Source: Flavobacterium sp. Root935 (GTDB lineage Bacteria > Bacteroidota > Bacteroidia > Flavobacteriales > Flavobacteriaceae). From it: DNA of 48,764 bases. Of this stretch, positions 33,353-43,093 are shown piece after piece. Location of the stretch: NCBI RefSeq assembly GCF_001429295.1, contig NZ_LMJL01000008.1:1171502-1220265 (forward strand). The letters run 5' to 3'. The notes beneath the pieces are model-generated. The model had not been told where the DNA came from, did not search any database, and was given only the letters and a program-made list of their open reading frames with translations. The translations under genes were made by a program, and so were the position numbers. Numbering within the stretch: position 1 is the first letter of the stretch; the number at the start of each line of letters is the position of its first letter.

Positions 33353-35571
33353 AGCACTAATAATCCAAATTCACGAAGCGTATTTATAGGTTTAGAATAC
33401 CAAAATAATTCGAAATCTTCTAATGAAGTTTCGAAATCATTTTTCACTTCTTGAAAGGTATAATTTTTAGCACTTGAAATTGAAATTTTAGACAAGATTG
33501 AAATCAGCCACTCCCCTTCTTCTTTGCTGGTTTGAATATTGAAACTTTCTTTTTTATCGTGAAAGGTTAAAGACATCATTTCCCAGCTTCTTCCTTTTTT
33601 CGATTTTATAAAAATTTCAGCAGATGGTTTTCCGCCAAGCCAAACCACTTTTGCATTTGGTTTTGTATTGAAATCATTTTGTTCCTGAAGTGCATCAAAA
33701 ATAAAATCGGGATGAATTTTGGTTTTCGGAATTTTAAAATCAAACCAGTCTTGCAATTCATAATCAAAACAGATTCCGTGCATGAAATTAAAAAGTGATT
33801 TCTTTAATCCGAAACTGAATTTATCATGATTAATTCCTGTAGAATCTGTGTAATCAATATCGTTATTGGCAAAAGTTCCAATTGCTTCTGTTTTTTTGGT
33901 TACGCCAAATTTTTCAGGATATAATCCGACAGGACTATGAGCTGTTAAAGCAAATTGATGCCAAAATCCAGATTGTAAAACTCCTGCTTCAAACAATTGA
34001 CGCACCATTTCGAGACTGTCAACTGTTTCCTGAATGGTCTGCGTTGGATATCCGTACATTAAATACGCATGAACCATAATTCCGGCTTCAGTAAAATTTC
34101 GAGTCACTTTCGCGACCTGTTCTACAGTTACACCTTTATCAATTAATTTTAATAATCGATCTGAGGCTACTTCCAAACCACCAGAAACAGCAATACAACC
34201 AGAAGCTTTTAGCAATAAACATAAATCTTTTGAAAAACTTTTTTCAAAGCGAATATTCGTCCACCAGGTTACGGCCAGTTTTCTTTTTAGAATTTCAAGC
34301 GCCAAAGCACGCATTAAAGCCGGCGGTGCAGCTTCATCAACAAAATGGAATCCGTTTTGTCCAGTTTGTTCGATCAATTCTTCCATTCGATCACAAAGCA
34401 GACTTGCTGCAACGGGTTCGTAGACTTTTATATAATCTAATGAAATATCGCAGAATGTACATTTTCCCCAATAACAGCCGTGCGCCATTGTAAGCTTATT
34501 CCAACGTCCGTCACTCCACATTCTATGCATCGGATTTACAATTTCAATTACTGAAATATATTTATCCAAAGGCAGATCTGAATAATCCGGAGTTCCTACG
34601 TAAGCTTGTTTGTAGTCGTGTTTTAGTGAATTATTTTTATAGACAACTTCTCCGTTTTCTAATAAAAATGTTCTTTTGTATCGCTTCTCGACTTCGCTCG
34701 AAGTGACAGTATTTGGATTTTGTAAGTTGAAAATTAATTCTTCAATTGGAACTTCTCCATCATCTAGCGTAATAAAATCGAAAAATTCAAAAACGCGTTT
34801 ATCAGAAAGTGAGCGTAATTCTGTATTTGGGAAACCACCTCCCATCGAAATTTTAATTTCGGGATGATTCTGTTTTACCCATTGTGCGCAACGAAAAGCA
34901 CTGTATAAATTTCCAGGAAAAGGAACTGAAATTAAAAACAAAGTTGGTTTTACAGCTTCAATTTTTGCTTTCAAAAGCGAAATCAAAATCGAATCAATAT
35001 AAGTTGGTTTCTGTTGAAGTGCTTCGTACAATTCATCAAAAGAATTTGCACTTCGGCCTAAACGTTCGGCATATCTGCTGAAACCAAAATTATCGTCGAC
35101 ACATTCGACAATAAAATCTGAAATGTCTTCGAGGTATAAAGTTGCTAAGTGTTTGGCTTTATCCTGTGTTCCCATTGTTCCAAAAGCCCAATCGAGTTCT
35201 TCTAACTGTGCAAAACGAGAAGCTTCTGGCAGAAAATCTTCCTGACAAATCTGCAATGCCAAAGTTGGATTTTTTCCCTGCAAAAACTGGATTACAGAAT
35301 CAATCGTCTTGATGTATTCGTCTTGTAAAGCAAAAATTCTTTTGGAATTATCTGAAACTTCATTTCCAACTTCAAACCTGAAACTTGAAACTTGAAACAA
35401 ATTAATTAATCCCTTTTTCGAAAACAATTCTAAAATCACATCAATTCCCAAATCAGCCTGAGCCGATTCGATATTTTTGGTATTCAGAAAACCTTTTATA
35501 TATGCCGTTGCCGGATACGGAGTATTCAGTTGGGTAAATGGAGGCGTAATTACAAAAAGTTTCGTTTTCAA
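33349..35571 (-). CDS. B12-binding domain radical SAM protein
   Basis: The 740-residue cytoplasmic protein has an N-terminal cobalamin-binding-like region (about 1-290, with LFLISVPFPGNLYSAF and ISMGGGFPNTELRSL) and a radical SAM barrel (about 355-600). The cluster motif is HGCYWGKCTFCD, giving C366, C371 and C374 with CX4CX2C spacing, one residue longer than the standard CX3CX2C. HFVDEAAPP, SGGLEVASDRLLKLIDKG and AYLMYGYPTQT are further family strands. A C-terminal domain (600-740) is not recognised. Substrate unknown; such proteins carry out methylations or other radical chemistry on unreactive carbons. Two segments (58-72 and 289-298) are encoded by dispersed-repeat-like DNA and may be insertions. 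It stands alone. Confidence 0.88.
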   Translation of the reverse strand: MKTKLFVITPPFTQLNTPYPATAYIKGFLNTKNIESAQADLGIDVILELFSKKGLINLFQVSSFRFEVGNEVSDNSKRIFALQDEYIKTIDSVIQFLQGKNPTLALQICQEDFLPEASRFAQLEELDWAFGTMGTQDKAKHLATLYLEDISDFIVECVDDNFGFSRYAERLGRSANSFDELYEALQQKPTYIDSILISLLKAKIEAVKPTLFLISVPFPGNLYSAFRCAQWVKQNHPEIKISMGGGFPNTELRSLSDKRVFEFFDFITLDDGEVPIEELIFNLQNPNTVTSSEVEKRYKRTFLLENGEVVYKNNSLKHDYKQAYVGTPDYSDLPLDKYISVIEIVNPMHRMWSDGRWNKLTMAHGCYWGKCTFCDISLDYIKVYEPVAASLLCDRMEELIEQTGQNGFHFVDEAAPPALMRALALEILKRKLAVTWWTNIRFEKSFSKDLCLLLKASGCIAVSGGLEVASDRLLKLIDKGVTVEQVAKVTRNFTEAGIMVHAYLMYGYPTQTIQETVDSLEMVRQLFEAGVLQSGFWHQFALTAHSPVGLYPEKFGVTKKTEAIGTFANNDIDYTDSTGINHDKFSFGLKKSLFNFMHGICFDYELQDWFDFKIPKTKIHPDFIFDALQEQNDFNTKPNAKVVWLGGKPSAEIFIKSKKGRSWEMMSLTFHDKKESFNIQTSKEEGEWLISILSKISISSAKNYTFQEVKNDFETSLEDFELFWYSKPINTLREFGLLVL
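34686..34708 (-). repeat. Dispersed-repeat fragment inside the radical SAM gene
   Basis: On the minus strand this reads TGTCACTTCGAGCGAAGTCG plus AGA, a partial palindrome with a TGTCA end like that of the MITE-like elements. It is carried in frame and encodes VTSSEVEK (about residues 289-296). Confidence 0.55.
35369..35399 (-). repeat. CTTGAAA tandem-type repeat inside the radical SAM gene
   Basis: The stretch contains CTTCAAACCTGAAACTTGAA followed by ACTTGAAAC: GAAACTT is repeated in tandem and CTTCAAA is its partial inverse. It is in frame and encodes about LFQVSSFRFEV (58-68). I recall similar blocks in flavobacterial intergenic DNA. Confidence 0.45.
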
Positions 35572-35656
35572 GAGGAATTATTTTTTTGCAAAAATACGAG
35601 ATATTTGGAGACTTTTAAGTTAAAGATTTTTAGCCGCTCTGTTTTAAGTTTCTGAT

Positions 35657-35686
35657 TTTGTATTGTAGGATATTTAACTACATTTG
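35657..35686 (+). promoter_or_regulatory. Promoter of the large secreted protein gene
   Basis: TTTG (35657-35660) and TACATTTG (35679-35686) are separated by 18 bp, a full match to the Bacteroidota housekeeping promoter pattern. The transcript would start near 35693, leaving a leader of about 14 nt before the ATG. Confidence 0.7.
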
Positions 35687-35706
35687 TCGACATCCAAAAT
35701 AGTCAA

Positions 35707-38700
35707 ATGAAACAAACTTTACTTGTACTGCTTTTAGTAATTTCAATTCAATTATTTTCTCAAAACAAAAACCAATCAATTGGTTTTAAAGAAAATAAAG
35801 GACAAATTATTGATCAGAAAGGAAAATCAAATTCAGCAGTAAAATATTTATTAAATTCTAACGGATTAAATGTTCAATTGAAAAAAAATGGATTTTCGTA
35901 TGATATTTATGAAGTAAAGAAGACTCCAATTGTTGGTTCGACAACATCAAAAACACTTCCATATTTAATTCCAGAAAAAGATGATGAAAAGAAAAAGGAA
36001 TTCAATTTAGAATATATTTTTCACAGAATAGATATTGATTTTCTAAACTCCAATTCTAAAGTTGAATTAATTACAGGACAGAAATCATCTGATTTTGATA
36101 ATTATTATAATATTCCGAATAAACCTGAAGGAATAGTTGGAGTTCATCAATACAAACAAATTACATATAAAAATATTTATCCCAATATTGATGTTGTTTT
36201 TACAATTCCCGAAGATCCTAAAAAAACAGTTGAATATAATTTTGTTATTCATCCGAAAGGAAAGATTTCTGATATTCAATTAAAATTCAATGGCGCAGAA
36301 ACCGATTTGGTTGATAATAAAATCCTAATGAATGTTCGTTTTGGGAAAATGGAGGAAACGCTTCCTGCGAGCTGGATCGAAGATGACCATGGCAAAAAGG
36401 AGATCGCGGTTAGATATAAAAAAGTAAAAAGAAATGTTTATGGCTTTGATACAGTCCAATCTGTGGATGGAAAAACTCTTGTTATTGATCCTGTGCCGAC
36501 TAGACTTTGGGGGACTTATTATGGTGGAGAAGAATTTGATTACGCAACCTCACTCTTTACAAAAGATGATTTTGTTTACATGGCTGGAGTTACTTATAGT
36601 CAAAATAATATTGCTTCGACTGGTAGTTTTCAAACATCGTTGATAATAGGTATAGATTACGATGCATTTTTTGCCAAATTCAATTCTGATGGAACAAGAG
36701 TTTGGGGTACCTATTATGGCGGTAACAGTACTGATGAAATTCTAAAAATTAAAGTTTCAAGTAGCAATAATATTTTTGTTGCTGGCAGAAGTTTAAGTAC
36801 CAATAACATCTCTACTCCATTGACTCATCAACCTATAAAAAGCGGATATTTTGACGGTTTTATAGCAAAATTTGATTCTGACGGAATTAGAAAGTGGGGA
36901 ACTTATTACGGTGGTTTAGCAAATGAGTCTATAAACAGCTTTGCAATTGACTTACATGAGAATTTTTACATTTGTGGAGAAACTAATAGCAGAGAAAATA
37001 TTAGTACAGTAGATGCACATCAAATAGTAGCTGGAAATTTAATGGATAACACAAATGATGGTTTTATAGCAAAATTTAATTATGATGGTATACGCCAGTG
37101 GGCAACATATTATGGAGGCAGTAATTTAGATGCTATAACTGATTGTGGATTCGATTCAGATGAAAATATTATTTTTCTTGGATATTCAAGAAGCACTAAC
37201 AATATTGCGACCGAAAATTCTCACCAAAAAACGAATATCAGAGATGATGGCTTTTTAGTAAAGTTCACTCAAGATGGAAATCGTCTTTGGGGAACTTATT
37301 TTGGTGGAGAAAATAATGATTATTTTTACAATCTAGGCATAGATTCATATTACAATATTTATTGTTTCGGAAAAACTAATAGTCTCAATAATATAGGTAG
37401 TACTGGGGTTTTTCAAGAAATTTATATTCAAAATTCATTAAGCAACGGTAACGGATGCATATTTAAATTTGACAGAAATGGTCAAAAATTATGGGGCTCC
37501 TACTTTTTTCCAGAAACGTTAGGAGGATCTGTGTCTAAAAATGGTTCAATTTACTTCACAGGTCGTGTTGAAGATGGTTTTCAACCAACTGAAAATGTTT
37601 TTCAGAGAACCAAAAATTCAGGAACCGAATCCTATTTAGTAAAGTTTAATACTGATGGACAACGAGAATGGGCGACATATTTTGGAGGAGAAATGGCAGA
37701 TAATGCATTTCAGACATGTTTAGATGATAATTCCAATATTTATTTAGCTGGATCTACTAATAGCAAAACTAATATTTCGACTTCGGGAACGCATCAAGAA
37801 AATCTTTATCCCAACAAAAGTAATTATCAGCCTAATACAGGAGACGCCTTTCTTATAAAATTCAAAGATTATGATTCAAATTCTTTAATTTCAAGCAATT
37901 CTCCAGTATGCATAGGCAAAACACTAGAACTTAAAGCATCAGGAGGAACAAATTATTCATGGACTGGTCCAAATGGTTTTAGTTCAACAGATCAAAATCC
38001 GACAATTGTAAATGCAACAACAGCTAACAGCGGAGAATACAGCTGTTTAATTACAGGAATAGGTGGCTACAACGATATAAAAAAAATCAATGTTGTTATT
38101 GGAGATGTTGAAGCTCCAGTTCCTGATATTATTACTTTACCCACAGTTACTGGAGATTGTACTACCACTATAACCACAATTCCAACTGCCACAGACGAAT
38201 GTGCAGGACCAATTACTGGCACAACAACAAATCCACTTTCATATAGTTTACCTGGAACTTATACAATTACATGGAATTATAATGATGGAAACGGAAATAC
38301 TTCAACCCAAAATCAAACCATTGTTATCAGCAGCCAACCTTTGCCAACTGTTAATCCTATACAAACTTTTTGCGTTAATCAAAATGCAAAATTAAATGAC
38401 ATTCAAATTACTGGACAAAATATTAAATGGTACAATGATCTAACAGCTGGACCGATTATACCAACAACAACTGTACTTCAGGACAAAGCAATCTATTATG
38501 CTTCCCAAACGATAAACGGATGTGAGAGCGAAAGAGCTCCGGTTAAAATTAATATTCAAAATACACTTCCGCCAACAGGAGATTCAAATCAATCTTTTTG
38601 TACAGGACAAAATCCTACTATTTCAAATATTCAAATTATCGGAAATACTATAAAATGGTATGATACTCTAACAAATGGAAATTTATTAGCTGAAACAATA

Positions 38701-39762
38701 GCTTTAGAAAATGGAAAGACTTACTATGCTTCTCAAACAGAAAATAATTGTGAAGGCTCTAGATTAGGAATTACAATTTCATTTATAAACACTCCAGTTG
38801 CTCCAACTATCAATGGAAATCTACAATTTTGTAAAAACGAGAATGCGAAATTAAGTAACATTCAAATAACAGGTCAAAATGTAAAATGGTACGACACTGC
38901 TTTTTCTGCAGCTTCTCTGCCAAACACTACTTTGTTAGAGAACAACAGAACTTATTATGCTTCTCAAACTGTTGGTTGCGAGAGTGACCGAACACCTGTT
39001 TTGGTAAAAGTTTATGATACTGGCTTACCAACTGGTAATAATAATCAGCAATTCTGCATTGATGAAATTGCTACTTTAGAAAACCTTAATATAACAGGAA
39101 CAAACCTTAAATGGTACGATAAAGCAACAGACGGAAATATTTTACAAGAGACAAGTTTATTACAAACTGCTGTTTATTATGCTACACAAACTCTAAATGA
39201 TTGTGAAAGCCCACGATTCGCTGTAACAGTAAAAATTCAAGATACACCAAATCCAATTGCTAATTCTCCACAGCAATTTTGCATTCAAAAAAATGCTACC
39301 ATTAATGATATTGAAATTATTGGACAAAATATAAAATGGTATGAAAGTACTTCCTCAAATAATACTTTATCTGAAGAAATATTCCTAGAAAATGGAATTA
39401 CCTATTATGCTTCTCAAACCATAAGCAATTGCGAAAGTAATAGAATTCCAATTACAATAAATATTTTAGAAGCAACAACTGGTGATTGTATCAATTTAGT
39501 TGAGCAACTTCCTTTTCCGAAATTTTTCACTCCAAATGGTGATGGCTTTAATGACCTTTGGACAATTGATCCAGATTATTTAGCACCAAATACAGGAATT
39601 AAAATTTTTGACAGATATGGAAAATTCATTAAAGAATTAGCTCCAAGCGCTTCTTGGGACGGAACCTATCTCGGTCATCAAGAACCTGCCGCAGATTATT
39701 GGTTTATTGTAAAAAGATTAAATGGAACAGAATTTAGGGGTCATTTTAGTTTAAAAAGATAA
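35707..39762 (+). CDS. Large type IX-secreted SBBP beta-propeller/Ig-like surface protein
   Basis: The 1351-residue protein has a signal peptide (1-19, IQLFSQ). An N-terminal DUF7948-type domain (about 25-265) starts GFKENKGQIIDQKG. About eight SBBP beta-propeller repeats follow (about 268-720; consensus WGTYYGG...D...KFN.DG). Then come an Ig-like domain (about 729-792, VCIGKTLELKASGG), a HYR-like domain (about 799-873), five Ig_7-like repeats of about 75 residues (875-1258; each with QFC, KWY and TYYASQT) and a type B T9SS sorting domain (about 1266-1351, FFTPNGDGFNDLW to the basic end FSLKR). It is thus exported by type IX secretion and released or attached at the surface, perhaps as an adhesin. 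One SBBP repeat (around 595-630) is shortened. Nothing links it to mannan. Confidence 0.9.
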   Translation: MKQTLLVLLLVISIQLFSQNKNQSIGFKENKGQIIDQKGKSNSAVKYLLNSNGLNVQLKKNGFSYDIYEVKKTPIVGSTTSKTLPYLIPEKDDEKKKEFNLEYIFHRIDIDFLNSNSKVELITGQKSSDFDNYYNIPNKPEGIVGVHQYKQITYKNIYPNIDVVFTIPEDPKKTVEYNFVIHPKGKISDIQLKFNGAETDLVDNKILMNVRFGKMEETLPASWIEDDHGKKEIAVRYKKVKRNVYGFDTVQSVDGKTLVIDPVPTRLWGTYYGGEEFDYATSLFTKDDFVYMAGVTYSQNNIASTGSFQTSLIIGIDYDAFFAKFNSDGTRVWGTYYGGNSTDEILKIKVSSSNNIFVAGRSLSTNNISTPLTHQPIKSGYFDGFIAKFDSDGIRKWGTYYGGLANESINSFAIDLHENFYICGETNSRENISTVDAHQIVAGNLMDNTNDGFIAKFNYDGIRQWATYYGGSNLDAITDCGFDSDENIIFLGYSRSTNNIATENSHQKTNIRDDGFLVKFTQDGNRLWGTYFGGENNDYFYNLGIDSYYNIYCFGKTNSLNNIGSTGVFQEIYIQNSLSNGNGCIFKFDRNGQKLWGSYFFPETLGGSVSKNGSIYFTGRVEDGFQPTENVFQRTKNSGTESYLVKFNTDGQREWATYFGGEMADNAFQTCLDDNSNIYLAGSTNSKTNISTSGTHQENLYPNKSNYQPNTGDAFLIKFKDYDSNSLISSNSPVCIGKTLELKASGGTNYSWTGPNGFSSTDQNPTIVNATTANSGEYSCLITGIGGYNDIKKINVVIGDVEAPVPDIITLPTVTGDCTTTITTIPTATDECAGPITGTTTNPLSYSLPGTYTITWNYNDGNGNTSTQNQTIVISSQPLPTVNPIQTFCVNQNAKLNDIQITGQNIKWYNDLTAGPIIPTTTVLQDKAIYYASQTINGCESERAPVKINIQNTLPPTGDSNQSFCTGQNPTISNIQIIGNTIKWYDTLTNGNLLAETIALENGKTYYASQTENNCEGSRLGITISFINTPVAPTINGNLQFCKNENAKLSNIQITGQNVKWYDTAFSAASLPNTTLLENNRTYYASQTVGCESDRTPVLVKVYDTGLPTGNNNQQFCIDEIATLENLNITGTNLKWYDKATDGNILQETSLLQTAVYYATQTLNDCESPRFAVTVKIQDTPNPIANSPQQFCIQKNATINDIEIIGQNIKWYESTSSNNTLSEEIFLENGITYYASQTISNCESNRIPITINILEATTGDCINLVEQLPFPKFFTPNGDGFNDLWTIDPDYLAPNTGIKIFDRYGKFIKELAPSASWDGTYLGHQEPAADYWFIVKRLNGTEFRGHFSLKR

Positions 39763-39770
39763 ATAAACAG

Positions 39771-39806
39771 AAAGTCCGCAAGGTAAATTAATACGTTGCT
39801 GACTTT
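39771..39806. terminator. Weak hairpin between convergent genes
   Basis: AAAGTCCGCAA (39771-39781) pairs with TTGCTGACTTT (39796-39806) with one mismatch and a 14-nt loop. It lies between the ends of two convergent genes but lacks a clean U-tract. Confidence 0.4.
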
Positions 39807-39833
39807 GCTTAAATCTTATTGTCTAGGTATAAA

Positions 39834-41111
39834 TTAAAATTTATGCTCGTCTTTACTAATTACCAAAAATGAAATTAAAGAAATAAACGCAGCAGCTGTT
39901 AAATACAAACCTACGTAACTCACACTGTAAGTTGAAGCCAGCCAAATCGCAATCATAGGTGCGAAAGCAGCGCCTAGAATTCCTGCCATATTAAAAGTTA
40001 GTGAAGCACCTGAATAACGAACGTTTGTTGGAAATAACTCAGATAGAAAAGTTCCAAGCGGGCCGTAAGTAAATCCCATTAAAGCCATTCCTATGCAGGC
40101 AAATGTTGTCACTAAAACAATATTTCCTGAGCTTAAAAAGTAAGAAAAGAAAAAGCCGAAAATTGCGATTGCCGCCGTCGCAATAATAAGCATTTTACGA
40201 CGTCCGATTTTATCTGCAACTACAGCCGAAACCGGAATAAAAATAGCAAAAAACAATACCGAAAATAATTGTATTAATAAACCATCTCTTTTTACAATTC
40301 CTAAGTCCGAAGTTGCCCAGCTTAATGTAAAAACTGTCATTAAGTAAAAAACTAAAAAGGTTGTAATCGCTGCAAAGGTTCCAAAAATAAGTTGATTTTT
40401 ATATGATTTAACTAATTCTAAAAATGGGACTTTTACTTCTTCGTGTTCTTTTTTAGAATTTTCAAAAGAAGGAGTTTCTGTAATTTTTGTTCGAATATAA
40501 AATCCTACTATTACCAGAAGCGAACTGGCAATAAACGGAATTCTCCATCCATAATCCATAAAATCCTCATTGCTCATAGAATCGGTTAATAGTAGAAAAG
40601 TTCCACCAGAAAGTAACAAACCTATTGGAGCGCCCAATTGTGGAAACATTCCGTACCAAGCACGTTTATTTGGCGGTGCATTTTCTATCGCCAATAAAAC
40701 TGCTCCTCCCCATTCGCCTCCTAAACCAACACCTTGACCGAAACGGCATAGCATCAATAATAATGGAGCGGCAACACCAATACTGGCGTAACTTGGCAAA
40801 AATCCGATTGTAACTGTCGAAATTCCCATAGTCAGCAAAGCTGCAACCAAAGTAAATTTACGACCGATTTTATCTCCATAATGTCCAAAAAAAGCAGAAC
40901 CTAACGGACGGGATAAAAATGCAATTGAAAAAGTAGCTAAAGATTCTAATGTCGCCATTGTAGAATCTGAACTTGGAAAAAATAACTGAGGGAAAACCAA
41001 CACCGCGGCGTTGGCATAAATATAAAAATCAAAAAATTCGATTGTCGTGCCAATAAGGCTTCCAAAAAGAACATGTTTTAGGGAGTTCTTTTGATTCGGG
41101 TTCGTTTTCAT
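39834..41111 (-). CDS. MFS transporter, metabolite:H+ symporter (MHS) type
   Basis: The 425-residue protein has about 12 hydrophobic segments and no signal peptide. The start LFGSLIGTTIEFFDFYIYANAAVLVFPQLFFP and the loop GHYGDKIGRKFTL (76-88), repeated as VADKIGRRKML in the second half, are those of the MHS/ProP-KgtP-ShiA group. GRFGQGVGLGGEWGGA-like sequence (RFGQGVGLGGEWGGAVLLAIE) is the family signature after the fifth segment. It moves a small organic solute with protons over the inner membrane; dicarboxylates, betaine or aromatic acids are all possible. It is convergent with the secreted protein gene and has its own promoter-like box. Confidence 0.9.
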   Translation of the reverse strand: MKTNPNQKNSLKHVLFGSLIGTTIEFFDFYIYANAAVLVFPQLFFPSSDSTMATLESLATFSIAFLSRPLGSAFFGHYGDKIGRKFTLVAALLTMGISTVTIGFLPSYASIGVAAPLLLMLCRFGQGVGLGGEWGGAVLLAIENAPPNKRAWYGMFPQLGAPIGLLLSGGTFLLLTDSMSNEDFMDYGWRIPFIASSLLVIVGFYIRTKITETPSFENSKKEHEEVKVPFLELVKSYKNQLIFGTFAAITTFLVFYLMTVFTLSWATSDLGIVKRDGLLIQLFSVLFFAIFIPVSAVVADKIGRRKMLIIATAAIAIFGFFFSYFLSSGNIVLVTTFACIGMALMGFTYGPLGTFLSELFPTNVRYSGASLTFNMAGILGAAFAPMIAIWLASTYSVSYVGLYLTAAAFISLISFLVISKDEHKF

Positions 41112-41141
41112 GTAAAATAGATATAACTTTTTTTTTGATTA

Positions 41142-41149
41142 CAAAAATA
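41142..41149 (-). promoter_or_regulatory. Candidate -7 box of the MHS transporter gene
   Basis: TATTTTTG on the minus strand fits TAnnTTTG, 31 bp before the ATG. No clear -33 element. The rest of the 41112-41382 spacer shows nothing notable. Confidence 0.4.
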
Positions 41150-41382
41150 TAGTTTCATTACCAATAATTCATCTTTAATAGAATTAGTTTTAGAACACTT
41201 ATGCTTTTTAACAAATTTCATGTATTTTATATTTTAAAAATAAGCATTTGATCTGTTTTTAAAAACTTGATTACAGGAACTTTAAAAGAAAATTTAAAAA
41301 TCAAATCTTAAGCAATCGTTAAAAGACTTTTTAACTGTATATTTTCATTAAATTTACAGCTGTCAAAAATAAATTTAAAATT

Positions 41383-42972
41383 ATGCCTACCGACTGTATC
41401 AGCTTTCAATCTTCTGGATATTTTTCTAAATTGATGCAAGATTATTTAGATCAAAAAACAGAATTAAAACCGCTGTACAACAACTTCCCTACACTGGAAA
41501 ATTTCGAAAAACAGATTGCAGAAAAAGCATCTAATTTTGATAACAATAATAGAACTGCATTAGTTGATACTTTAAAAAAACAATATGAAAATATTGATAT
41601 TTCAGAATCAACTCAACATAACATCACTCTTTTAGCGTTAGAAAATACGTTTACAATTACAACTGGCCACCAATTAAATCTATTCACTGGCCCGTTGTAT
41701 TTCTTATATAAAATTATCTCTACTATTAATTTAACTAAAGAATTAAAATCGAAATATCCTTCTTATAATTTTGTACCTGTATATTGGATGGCTACAGAAG
41801 ATCACGATTTTGAAGAAATTAATTATTTTAATTTTAAAGGGAAAAAAATCCGTTGGAATGCCGAAAGTACAGGTCCTGTTGGCAGATTATCTACAAAAGG
41901 GCTAGAAGATTTATTTGAAGTTTATTCTAAAGAATTAGGTTCAAGCTCAAATGCAAATACCTTAAAAGATCTATTTGAAGAAGCCTATTTAAAACATGAA
42001 AATCTGGCTGATGCTACACGTTTCTTGGCAAATAGTCTTTTTTCAAATTACGGTTTAGTTATTATAGATGCTGACAATACCGATTTAAAGCGTGTTTTTA
42101 TTCCATATGTAAAAAATGAGTTAGAAAATCAAACGTCATTTAAGGAAGTTCAAAAATCGATTGAAAATCTTTCAGATTATACTGTTCAGGTAAATCCGAG
42201 AGAAATTAATTTATTTTATATAGAAGATAAACTCCGTGAACGAATAATTATCGAAGATGATAAATATTGGGTTAACAACACTAAAATTTCATTCTCTAAA
42301 GAAGAAATTTTAAAATTAGTCGACAGCAATCCTGAAAAATTCAGTCCAAATGTAATCATGCGTCCGTTATATCAGGAAATTATTCTGCCAAATCTTTGCT
42401 ACATTGGCGGAGGCGGTGAAATTGCTTATTGGTTAGAATTAAAAGCATTTTTTGATGCCGTAAACATTACTTTCCCGATCTTATTGGTTCGAAATTCAGT
42501 TCTTTTAGCTACAGAAAAACAAGCTAAAAAAGCTGATAATTTAAATTTAAGCTGGAAAGATTTATTTAGTAAATCTGAAGTTTTAATTAATGCTATTACC
42601 CGTAAACTATCTCCTTTTCCAATTGATTTAACTGAACAAAAAGAAGCGCTTGAAAAGCAATTTAATTACCTTTTTGAATTGGCTGAAAAGACCGACAAAT
42701 CTTTTAGTGGCGCTGTAAAAGCACAAGAAGTAAAGCAGAAAAAAGGTTTAGAAAATCTGGAAAAACGTTTGTTAAAAGCTCAAAAGAGAAAACTCCAAGA
42801 TCAATTACAGCGTGTAACTGATTTGCAATGCGAATTGTTTCCGAATTATAGTCTTCAAGAACGTCAGGCAAACTTCTCTGAATTTTATCTAGAAAATGGA
42901 GAACAGCTAATTCCGCTTTTAATTCAGAAATTAAAACCGTTGGAAAATAATTTTAACATCATAATCACCTAA
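41383..42972 (+). CDS. bshC: Bacillithiol biosynthesis cysteine-adding enzyme BshC
   Basis: The 529-residue cytoplasmic protein matches BshC: TITTGHQLNLFTGPLYFLYKI (94-114), YWMATEDHDFEEINYF (about 130-145), ADATRFLANSLFSNYGLVIID, and LPNLCYIGGGGEIAYWLELK. A long coiled coil (about 440-490, VKQKKGLENLEKRLLKAQKRK) lies near the C-terminus, as in the Bacillus enzyme. It is thought to join cysteine to GlcN-malate in the last step of bacillithiol synthesis. Length is normal. No other bsh gene is in the window; the gene stands alone 121 bp before an unrelated membrane protein gene. Confidence 0.95.
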   Translation: MPTDCISFQSSGYFSKLMQDYLDQKTELKPLYNNFPTLENFEKQIAEKASNFDNNNRTALVDTLKKQYENIDISESTQHNITLLALENTFTITTGHQLNLFTGPLYFLYKIISTINLTKELKSKYPSYNFVPVYWMATEDHDFEEINYFNFKGKKIRWNAESTGPVGRLSTKGLEDLFEVYSKELGSSSNANTLKDLFEEAYLKHENLADATRFLANSLFSNYGLVIIDADNTDLKRVFIPYVKNELENQTSFKEVQKSIENLSDYTVQVNPREINLFYIEDKLRERIIIEDDKYWVNNTKISFSKEEILKLVDSNPEKFSPNVIMRPLYQEIILPNLCYIGGGGEIAYWLELKAFFDAVNITFPILLVRNSVLLATEKQAKKADNLNLSWKDLFSKSEVLINAITRKLSPFPIDLTEQKEALEKQFNYLFELAEKTDKSFSGAVKAQEVKQKKGLENLEKRLLKAQKRKLQDQLQRVTDLQCELFPNYSLQERQANFSEFYLENGEQLIPLLIQKLKPLENNFNIIIT

Positions 42973-43093
42973 AATAATTATCTTTAAAAAATTAAAGTAA
43001 GTATTTCGGAACAAATAACCAGCTCATTTCCGAGATTATTGCTCTCTCAAACCAAATAGAATTATTTTTATAACCTATTAACTAACTAACCAA

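Noticed and set aside
36434..36643. Frame-shifted open frames inside the large secreted protein gene
   Set aside because: Shadow frames in a continuous 1351-codon gene with coherent repeats.
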